The notes under the pieces: model-generated
The model's database searches: none
The model's input: only the letters and a program-made list of their open reading frames with translations
Told to the model about the DNA's origin: nothing
Assembly (NCBI GenBank): GCA_013285445.1
Contig: CP053448.1
Location: 2,773,530 to 2,837,529, forward strand
Length of the DNA: 64,000 nucleotides
Direction of reading: 5' to 3'
From: Pseudomonadota bacterium
Lineage (GTDB): Bacteria; Pseudomonadota; Gammaproteobacteria; Xanthomonadales; Wenzhouxiangellaceae
Position numbers and translations under genes: made by a program
Shown here: one piece after another, positions 58,014-64,000 of the stretch
Layout of the letters: every line of letters starts with the position of its first letter
How positions within the stretch are numbered: the first letter of the stretch is position 1

Positions 58014-59048
58014 ATGGACAAGATTACCGTAGTCGGTCTGGACCTGGCAAAGAACGTTTTTCAGGTACACGGCGTGGATGACGGCGGGCAGGTGGTCTGC
58101 CGCAAGCAGTTGCGGCGGGCGCAGGTCCTGCCTTTCTTCGCTCGCCTTCAGCCTTGCCTGATCGGTATGGAGGCTTGCGGCGGCATGCACTACTGGGCTC
58201 GCAAGCTGACCGCGCTCGGTCACGAGGTCCGGCCCATGGCCGCACGCTTCATCAAGCCCTACCTCAAGTCCAACAAGTCCGACGCGCTCGATGCCGAGGC
58301 GATCTGTGAAGCGGTGCAGCGACCCAGCATGCGCTTTGTCACGCCCAAATCGCCCGAGCAGCAGGCCGCACTGCACCTGCACCACAGCCGCCGATTGCTG
58401 GTCAGTCAACGCACCGCACTGATCAACCACATACGTGGGGTGCTGATGGAGTTCGGCATCACCGTGCCCGTTGGCTCCAACGTGCTGCGCCGGCGGTTGC
58501 CGGAGGTCCTGGAAGACGGGGACAACGAGCTGCCCATGATGGCGCGCAACCTGCTGGCCACCCTGGCAGAGCAATTTCAAGCCCTGGATGAGCGCATTGA
58601 AGCACTCGAACACCAGATTGAGACCTGGCATCGCAACAGCGACGCCAGCCGACGCCTGGCCGAGATCCCCGGCATTGGCCTGATGACCGCCACCGCTTTG
58701 GCGGCAGCGATTGGTGATGGGCGAGCGTTCCGCAACGGGCGGGAACTGGCCGCCTACCTGGGTCTGGTGCCTCGGCAGGACTCATCCGGTGGTCGCCAGC
58801 GACTACTGGGGATCAGCAAACGGGGCGATCGCTACCTCAGGACACTGCTGATCCACGGTGCCCGGGCCGTCGTGCGTCACTTGAGAGCGCGAACGGCCGC
58901 CGGAAAACCACCCGGCAACCCGTGGCTGGCGAGACTTCTGGAGCGACGCCATCCCAATGTGGCCGCAGTCGCCCTGGCCAATCACAATGCCCGTGTAGCC
59001 TGGGCGTTGCTGACCCGTCAGGAACGATATCGCCCCATGGCGCTCTAG
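58014..59048 (+). CDS. IS110-family DEDD transposase
   Basis: 344 residues. RuvC-like N-terminal domain with acidic residues D10 (VGLDLAK), E53 (GMEACGG), D90 and D93 (SDALDAEA). The C-terminal transposase_20 domain has IPGIGLMTATALAAAIGD and the serine-containing SSGGRQRLLGISKRGD. The ATG at 58014 was chosen because AGGAGG ends 9 bases before it; ATG 58008 is too close. These enzymes use a structured RNA from the element's own non-coding end to select target and donor. The TAG stop is the first TAG of the 272-bp element. Apparently intact. Confidence 0.93.
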   Translation: MDKITVVGLDLAKNVFQVHGVDDGGQVVCRKQLRRAQVLPFFARLQPCLIGMEACGGMHYWARKLTALGHEVRPMAARFIKPYLKSNKSDALDAEAICEAVQRPSMRFVTPKSPEQQAALHLHHSRRLLVSQRTALINHIRGVLMEFGITVPVGSNVLRRRLPEVLEDGDNELPMMARNLLATLAEQFQALDERIEALEHQIETWHRNSDASRRLAEIPGIGLMTATALAAAIGDGRAFRNGRELAAYLGLVPRQDSSGGRQRLLGISKRGDRYLRTLLIHGARAVVRHLRARTAAGKPPGNPWLARLLERRHPNVAAVALANHNARVAWALLTRQERYRPMAL

Positions 59049-59316
59049 TGTACCCCGTCACTCATCTTGTGACTTATAGCGAGTGCCTCAGGGGCCAGAT
59101 GCAAGGCGCGATTGCGCCGGCGTAGTGGGGCTACGTCAAGCAATCGCAACGCCGCAGATGGCCCCTGAGGCGCTCGCCCGACCGGGAGCGCCGTACAAGC
59201 CCGATCGCGGCGTTGACGCTCTTGCAAAGGGCACCACCCTTCCCGGCGAGCGCCGCCTTGCGCTCGGGCTTGTACGGTGCTCTATAAGTTACAAGATGAG
59301 TGACGGGGTACACTAG
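59045..59316. repeat. 272-bp three-hairpin palindromic element, copy 2
   Basis: Outer arms 59045-59078 and 59283-59316 pair at 33 of 34 positions, both ending in CTAG. First inner stem: 59081-59097 with 59159-59175 (17 pairs, one G-T). It encloses GCGATTGC/GCAATCGC and CGTAG-TGGGG-CTACG. Second inner stem: 59186-59204 with 59264-59282 (19 pairs, one G-T). It encloses GCGGCG/CGCCGC and an apical AAGGG-CACCA-CCCTT. It begins inside the transposase stop codon. Short open frames inside it are not genes. Confidence 0.88.
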
Positions 59317-59571
59317 CAGCGCCCCCACTACCCGGGCCGAGGAAAAACACAGGAGAGTTCACCACCACGATTGCCAGCACCGATGAGATGGAAAGACAGG
59401 TCGGACCGCGACGGGCCAAACCCGAGGAACCTCTTGAAGCCAAGACTTCGCTATTCAGATAGGGACCCGTCGGCGAACACCATAGGGGCCAGGGATATCA
59501 GTCCCGACTACAGGCCGGATGTAAGAGTGCAATCGAACCTTCCTCTTCCAGATCAACGGCGTTTGCAAAAT
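59317..59571 (+). ncRNA. Candidate guide (bridge/seek) RNA region of the IS
   Basis: Non-coding right end of an IS1111-type element, the place where this group encodes its targeting RNA. A stem CGACGGG (59409-59415) with CCCGTCG (59466-59472) encloses a 50-base loop containing TTCAGAT (59454-59460), identical to the left junction at 57920-57926. Further on, ATGTAAGAG (59519-59527) equals the right junction at 59583-59591. Boundaries of the RNA are not visible. Confidence 0.5.
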
Positions 59572-59596
59572 GGGCGGTGTCCATGTAAGAGGCTCC

Positions 59597-60514
59597 TTAA
59601 TAGATCTCGGCAACGCAGCAGCGCAGGCTGCCACCAGCCTTTTCGATCTCGTCGAGCTCGACGCCGTGAATCTTGAAGTTCCAGCGCTCCAGCGCCCGGA
59701 TCTTTTCCGGCGCAAGCGCATCCAGGGCCGTTTGACTCAGGAACAGATCACTGAAATTGACCGCAATGCAATTGCCGGCAAACGCCTCCTTTTCAGCCGC
59801 ACTCAGCTCGAGAACGTGACCGGGGTAGGCATAGGCGATGGCTTCGGGCACAGCCGGGTCGACAAAGGCATCGGGACAGATCACCAGCGCCCGGGAAGCC
59901 AGTATCGCCATGACCACATTGGTGTGGTATTCGTCCGGATTGAGGTCAAACCGGAAGGTCAGGGCCAGATCGAACGCCTCATGCATGGCCAGACAGCCTG
60001 CTTCATCGACGCGCCGGGTGAGACCGCAATAACCAATCCGGTGCGACCGATCAAGCACCAGCGCTCCGGTCAGTTCGGCAACCAGGTCACGGTTGGACAG
60101 GTCGATCTCCTCGTAGCCCATCAGGTCGCGAAAAAACGCGCGAATGTCGGTACGCGCCGCTTCACGCTGCCGTTCCGGATAAAGCATGGCGCCGATGATC
60201 AGCCGGCCCGGCCGCGTGGCAAAGACGTTGTTGGGAAAGACGTCATCGGGGGTCTCAGCGAACCCGGGGAAGCGGATCAGCGGAACCCCGCAGGCGGAAA
60301 TGCGCTCGCTGAGGCGGCGATGCTGGTCAAGCGCACGGGCCGGATCGACGTCGACACTGAGATCCATGTAGGTGTTGTCGCGCGCAGACTGCCGGCTGAG
60401 TCTGAAGTCGGTCGGTTCGACCAGAAACACCGCGCGCGGCACGGCCAGGCTGTCGTTGTTCAGCCAGCCAGCATCGATCTGCGCGCGAAACTCTGCGGCA
60501 TCCTGAACAATCAC
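59597..60514 (-). CDS. Arginine deiminase-related hydrolase (CtlX/DDAH-like)
   Basis: 305-residue guanidino-group-modifying enzyme (pentein fold). The N-terminal substrate/acid motif TPDDVFPNN, a catalytic-histidine candidate in NPDEYHTNVV and a C-terminal nucleophile C299 in AGGSLRCCVAEIY match the citrulline/arginine hydrolase family. The start GTG at 60514 is preferred: CGGGAG lies 7 bases before it and the frame upstream (to 60961) is a shadow of dusA. The exact substrate (arginine, methylarginine or citrulline) cannot be decided. Its TAA stop directly abuts the solo palindrome now split by the IS, so its original 3' end context has been changed. Confidence 0.82.
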   Translation of the reverse strand: MIVQDAAEFRAQIDAGWLNNDSLAVPRAVFLVEPTDFRLSRQSARDNTYMDLSVDVDPARALDQHRRLSERISACGVPLIRFPGFAETPDDVFPNNVFATRPGRLIIGAMLYPERQREAARTDIRAFFRDLMGYEEIDLSNRDLVAELTGALVLDRSHRIGYCGLTRRVDEAGCLAMHEAFDLALTFRFDLNPDEYHTNVVMAILASRALVICPDAFVDPAVPEAIAYAYPGHVLELSAAEKEAFAGNCIAVNFSDLFLSQTALDALAPEKIRALERWNFKIHGVELDEIEKAGGSLRCCVAEIY

Positions 60515-60608
60515 AGGACTACTCCCGAAAACAAAAAAGGTTGCCAATGTTAGACCACTTGCGCGCCAGTTCAAATCCCCTTTTTCTGAGCGATCGACTG
60601 CAAACCGG

Positions 60609-61655
60609 TCATTCGGCCAGGGAACCGCTGAACGACTCGGCACGGGCGCGACTGCCTTCCCCGGGTTTGCGGGGGCCGGCGCCCCCGGACGGCTCCGGGC
60701 AGGCCGCATACAGCAGCTCGGGCCCGGCGTCGGCGCGATGCATGTTCTGGCTGAGCACCTGGCGCCAGCGGCGGGCACCGGGCTGGCCGCGAAACAGGCC
60801 GAGCATGTGACGGACGATCTGCTGCAGCCGACCGCCACCGGCCAGGTGGTCGCGGGCATAGCCAACCATCGCCGCCACGACCGCCCCGCGCGAGGGTGGT
60901 GCCGGCTGACCCAGCCGCGAAGACAGCTCGGCCAGAATCCAGGGATCCCGGTAGGCCGCACGCCCGAGCATGACGCCGTCGAAGCGCTGCATCATCGCCA
61001 GCGCCAGCTCGACGTCGCGAATACCGCCATTCAGGATGATCTCCAGATCCGGGAAGGCATGCGCCACGGCCGCCACGCGTTCGTAATCGAGCGGCGGAAC
61101 CTCGCGATTCTGCTTCGGGCTGAGACCCTCCAGCCAGGCCTTGCGAGCATGCACGATCAGCGTCTGCAGCCCGCTTTCGACCAGCCGGCCGACGAAGTCG
61201 AGCAGGAACGCTTCGCTGTCGTACTGATCGACCCCGATGCGCGTCTTCACGGTCACCGGTTGGGCTACCACTGCCTGCATGGCCGAAACGCACTGCTCGA
61301 CCAGCGCCGGCGTTTTCATCAGACAGGCACCGAAGCGCCCGCGTTGAACGCGGTCCGAGGGACAGCCGACGTTGAGGTTGATCTCGTCATAGCCATAGGC
61401 GGCAGCGATTGCGGCGCTGGCCGCCAGCGTGCGCGGATCGCTGCCGCCGAGCTGCAGCGCCAGTGGTCGCTCGGCCGGATCAAAGCCCAGCAGGCGCCGG
61501 CGATCGCCGTTTAGGACGGCATCAGCCGTGACCATCTCGGTATAGAGAAAGGCCGTCGGGGCCAGCAGGCGGTGGAAATAGCGGCAGTGGCGGTCCGTCC
61601 AGTCCATCATTGGCGCCACGCACAGCCGGTGGTCATACACGCTCATGGCGGCCAT
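60609..61655 (-). CDS. dusA: tRNA-dihydrouridine synthase A
   Basis: 348-residue FMN/NADPH-dependent enzyme reducing U20/U20a in tRNA D-loops. Family blocks: VAPMMDWTDRHCRYFHRLL, LYTEMVT, LQLGGSDP, INLNVGCPSDRVQRGRFGACLM (active-site Cys), VKTRIGVD, HARKAWLEGLSPKQNRE and the phosphate-binding NGGI..VMLGRAAY. ATG 61655 or 61646 are both possible. The last 40 residues are a Gly/Ala/Arg/Pro-rich tail not found in E. coli. Confidence 0.95.
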   Translation of the reverse strand: MAAMSVYDHRLCVAPMMDWTDRHCRYFHRLLAPTAFLYTEMVTADAVLNGDRRRLLGFDPAERPLALQLGGSDPRTLAASAAIAAAYGYDEINLNVGCPSDRVQRGRFGACLMKTPALVEQCVSAMQAVVAQPVTVKTRIGVDQYDSEAFLLDFVGRLVESGLQTLIVHARKAWLEGLSPKQNREVPPLDYERVAAVAHAFPDLEIILNGGIRDVELALAMMQRFDGVMLGRAAYRDPWILAELSSRLGQPAPPSRGAVVAAMVGYARDHLAGGGRLQQIVRHMLGLFRGQPGARRWRQVLSQNMHRADAGPELLYAACPEPSGGAGPRKPGEGSRARAESFSGSLAE

Positions 61656-61872
61656 TCTAAAACACCCCGTCTGTCTCGATGTCCGTGCCGCAGGTTCGCA
61701 TGACCCATCCGGCGGCAGTACCTGGACGGTTTGCCGGCATAGCCGGAAATCCTGAAGGCGCGCGCTGCTTGGTGCCCCCTGCAGGCAGTTGCCGGTTCAA
61801 CTGCGCTATGGCATATTGCAGTGCAGAGGCGGTTGCCGTTGCCGCTTCTAGAAGCCAACCAGGGGGCGGCGC

Positions 61873-62901
61873 TTGAAACACATCCTCCACGAATCGACGA
61901 ATCACCGCGACGAGAGCAGCTGGCCGTCCGGGCTCGGGCCCCGCAGCATCGAGCTGTCGGTAATGAACTACATCGGCGGAACCACGGCCGTGGTGGTTGC
62001 TGCCTTTTCAGTCTATCGGTTCGTCACTGGCGACTACAGTGGCGGCCTGACCAACGCCATTATCGTGCTTATGCTGGCATCGGCCCTGGTGCTGGGCCGC
62101 TTCCGGCGCTACGCCAGGTACGCGCTGATACTGTTCGGTATCGTCTCCACCGCCGCCTGCCTGATGAGCGCGCTGCTGGTCAGCACCAACGGGTTGCTCT
62201 GGTGCTACCTGGTGCTGTGGGTGAATTTTCTGCTTCTGCCCCGGTGGCTTGCCGTTACCCTCAATGCCGCCCTGATCGTCACCCTGGGTGTCCAGGTTGA
62301 GCTGTTCGAGTCGATGCTGCAGCAGGTCAGCTGGCTGGCAGTCGCCGTGCTGATCAGCGGTTTCGGGCTGGTCTTCACCGGCCAGCTTCGACGCCAGCGC
62401 CGCCAGCTGTCACAGCTGGCCACGCTCGATCCGCTCACAGGGGCCGGCAATCGCCGGCTGATGCAGCATCACCTCGAAGCCACGATTGCAGAGCATCGTC
62501 GCAATGACGGCGAAAGCACGCTGATGGTGCTCGACCTGGATCACTTCAAGAAGATCAACGACAACCATGGCCACGAGGCCGGCGACCGGGCTCTGGAACG
62601 CTTCGCGGCCAGTGTCTCGGCAGCGTTGCGCACGGAAGACGGTCTGTACCGGATGGGCGGCGAGGAATTCGTCGTGCTGCTGCGCGGCATGAACGCCCGG
62701 ACGGCCAGCACCGCATTGCCCGACCTGCATCGACGTCTCAGCGGCACCGTCGAGGGCCCGGAGGGACCGCTTCGCTTTTCGGCCGGCGCTGCCGTGCTGA
62801 ACCCGGAAGAAGGCTGGTCGAAATGGCTGGCGCGGGCTGATAACGCACTGTACCGGGCGAAAAAAGCCGGGCGCGACTGCGTCATAATCGACGACGGCTG
62901 A
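61873..62901 (+). CDS. Membrane diguanylate cyclase (GGDEF)
   Basis: 342 residues. Six predicted membrane helices between 30 and 175, then a GGDEF domain: LATLDPLTGAGNRR, DLDHFKKIND, and the active-site loop GGEEF at 262-266. An inhibitory RxxD (R253-D256) lies exactly five residues before it, so product inhibition by c-di-GMP is expected. The start is TTG at 61873 with AGGGGG 6 bases before it; ATG 61963 would lose 30 residues just before the first helix. It should make c-di-GMP in response to an unknown membrane or intramembrane signal. Confidence 0.9.
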   Translation: MKHILHESTNHRDESSWPSGLGPRSIELSVMNYIGGTTAVVVAAFSVYRFVTGDYSGGLTNAIIVLMLASALVLGRFRRYARYALILFGIVSTAACLMSALLVSTNGLLWCYLVLWVNFLLLPRWLAVTLNAALIVTLGVQVELFESMLQQVSWLAVAVLISGFGLVFTGQLRRQRRQLSQLATLDPLTGAGNRRLMQHHLEATIAEHRRNDGESTLMVLDLDHFKKINDNHGHEAGDRALERFAASVSAALRTEDGLYRMGGEEFVVLLRGMNARTASTALPDLHRRLSGTVEGPEGPLRFSAGAAVLNPEEGWSKWLARADNALYRAKKAGRDCVIIDDG

Positions 62902-62909
62902 CCCCGGCC

Positions 62910-63500
62910 TCAGTATTCGAGCCGATCGAACTCCTGGATATTGACCAGCAGGTCGTGGACCGCCCGCTCCAGCGCCTGCCGGTCCGGGGCCTCGGCGATA
63001 GCGCGAATGGCGTCGACGATGGCCACCCACCAATTCATGTGCATCACGCTGAGCTGGGCGGCGACTGCAACCAGGTCACGGGCCAGCGGCAAGACTTCAC
63101 GCGCATCGCCTTTGAGGGCGACGAGGCTATCAAGATCCGGGCGCTTTCTCGCCAGGGCTTCGAGCAGCTCGCTGACCAGCGTGATGTCGCGCTCGAGCCG
63201 GCGAGCCGATACCGGCTCCTGGTAGGGCTCGAGGAAGGCAACATCGAGTCGCGACAGCAGGCTGCGAAACGAACCGCGAAGGCTCAGGCGCAGTTCGCGC
63301 TTGCGGTTGGCCTCGCGCACGTGCTGAACCAGGGTCAGCAACCCGACCAGGATAAACCCGTCAAGGCACAGGCCGATCAGCTCGGGCAGCAGCTGGTCGT
63401 GAAACGGACCGCTGGCCTCGACTGCGATCAGATAAAACCACAGCCCGGCAGCGGCAGCGCCGAACAGTACCATCGGCAACACCAGCAGGAAGCGGTTCAC
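62910..63500 (-). CDS. Membrane protein of unknown function
   Basis: 196 residues, GTG start at 63500 overlapping the preceding stop by 4 bases (GTGA). Two hydrophobic segments at about 5-25 and 42-60, then a soluble helical domain with a basic beginning (REANRKRELRLSLRGSF). No family recognised. Cotranslated with the gene that continues beyond the window. Confidence 0.6.
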   Translation of the reverse strand: MNRFLLVLPMVLFGAAAAGLWFYLIAVEASGPFHDQLLPELIGLCLDGFILVGLLTLVQHVREANRKRELRLSLRGSFRSLLSRLDVAFLEPYQEPVSARRLERDITLVSELLEALARKRPDLDSLVALKGDAREVLPLARDLVAVAAQLSVMHMNWWVAIVDAIRAIAEAPDRQALERAVHDLLVNIQEFDRLEY

Positions 63501-64000
63501 GACGACGGCTCATCCGAATCAGTGCGGGCAAACGCCTGAATGATGCGGGCAATGCGGTCAGCCTCTTCCGGGCTGAGGTTGATCGGGAGATTGGCGACGT
63601 ACACGGTCACGTCATCACGAATGGGAACCGGAACAATGCTGGTCGGATTCTCGGTCGCCTGCAGCACGATGCGCTCGGCAGCATCCTGGGTCGGATCGGC
63701 CTTGCCGGGCTCCTGGGCCCGGCGCGGGGTGGCCCGTGCCCGCTCCTGGCCGACGCTGACAAACCCGTCCGGCTGCTCCAGCCAGGTCAGGAAATCGGTC
63801 AGCGCCATACGCAGACGCTGGGCATAGATATCCAGCGCCTCCGGCCGGATGCTCTCCCCTTCGAGCTTGTGAAAACGAGCGACCAGCGCGTCGACATCAA
63901 CCTGCCGCAGATCACGGCGCTCGTCGGCCGTCAGACCGGCGGCCAGCTGATCGACAGCATTGAGTCGGGAGCGGGCAGCGGCCGGATTGATCAGGCCCTG
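63497..64000 (-). CDS. 3' part of a gene of unknown function, cut by the window edge
   Basis: Open from the window end with no stop: 168 codons seen, starting QGLINPAAARSRLNAVD. Helical, charged N-terminal portion (LTADERRDLRQVDVDALVARF, EALDIYAQRLRMALTDFLTWL) and a C-terminal beta-like stretch (IVPVPIRDDVTVYVANLPINL) ending in SDEPSS. An internal ATG at 63808 is unlikely to be the start because the coding character continues upstream. Family not recognised. Confidence 0.55.
   Translation of the reverse strand, partial: QGLINPAAARSRLNAVDQLAAGLTADERRDLRQVDVDALVARFHKLEGESIRPEALDIYAQRLRMALTDFLTWLEQPDGFVSVGQERARATPRRAQEPGKADPTQDAAERIVLQATENPTSIVPVPIRDDVTVYVANLPINLSPEEADRIARIIQAFARTDSDEPSS

Larger units (their letters stand above)
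57926..59590 (+). mobile_element. IS110-family (IS1111-type) insertion sequence
   Basis: 1665 bp between the two halves of the palindrome, with AGA present at both junctions (57923-57925 and 59588-59590), so the exact border is ambiguous by up to 3 bases. Subterminal inverted repeats ATGGACACCGCCC (57930-57942) and GGGCGGTGTCCAT (59572-59584) are perfect over 13 bp and sit asymmetrically, 4 and 6 bases from the ends, as in the IS1111 group. It encodes one transposase and carries a 272-bp palindromic element; without that it would be about 1.39 kb, normal for the group. Confidence 0.88.

Noticed and set aside
59131..59328. Small open frames in both strands of the 272-bp element
   Set aside because: They arise from the palindrome (both strands give nearly the same ends) and have no start signals.
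57926..64000. Prophage or genomic island after the IS element
   Set aside because: No integrase, phage structural or plasmid genes follow; dusA and a diguanylate cyclase are ordinary chromosomal genes.

Overview
The window is GC-rich, densely packed bacterial DNA with the gene repertoire of a free-living gammaproteobacterium. It holds parC, dusA, mazG, a phoP/phoQ-type pair, a Pit phosphate transporter with its DUF47 partner, an encoded-CCA tRNA-Lys, AddA/AddB-like repair proteins, TPR-fused Ser/Thr kinases and many secreted proteins. Three secreted proteins end in a short tail of the form [IV]-F-x(2)-[GR]-[FY]-E, which I associate with Wenzhouxiangella-like bacteria (Chromatiales/Xanthomonadales border). 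That placement is inference and not proven here.

Layout. 0-10 kb: a PLP enzyme, a secreted beta-propeller protein, and an overlapping nuclease/helicase pair resembling AddB/AddA. 10-18 kb: secreted proteins of unknown role, a pentaheme cytochrome coupled to a NapH-like membrane ferredoxin, and a fatty acid desaturase. 18-30 kb: a co-directional run of five secreted proteins preceded by a membrane-bound winged-helix regulator with a PQQ-type beta-propeller sensor. Three of the five carry seven copies of a four-cysteine module with fixed spacing, and two share a nearly identical 456-bp 5' segment. 30-40 kb: an esterase, parC, a kinase, two methyltransferase-like genes and phosphate transport. 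40-52 kb: tRNA-Lys, an SCP2 protein and a cluster in the order atuR-atuA-B-C-D-E-F-H, matching the acyclic terpene (citronellol/geraniol) utilisation pathway but lacking atuG. 52-58 kb: a second kinase and an overlapping PepSY-phoP-phoQ-mazG operon. 58-64 kb: an IS110-family (IS1111-type) element, an arginine deiminase-like hydrolase, dusA, a diguanylate cyclase and two genes of unknown function, the last cut by the window edge.

The most unusual signal is non-coding. Three elements of 270, 272 and 273 bp (16661-16930, 59045-59316, 40466-40738) share a cloverleaf-like plan: a long outer stem plus two inner hairpins. The stem sequences differ almost completely between copies, yet pairing is preserved in each, and loop cores are recognisably related. 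They are flanked by CTAG or TTAT, and two of them overlap TAG stop codons exactly. The outer arms of one copy also exist as a solo palindrome next to the arginine deiminase-like gene. That palindrome has been split by the IS110-family element, whose non-coding right end contains short matches to its own insertion junctions, as expected for a guide (bridge/seek) RNA. The IS itself carries one of the 270-bp elements at its transposase stop codon.
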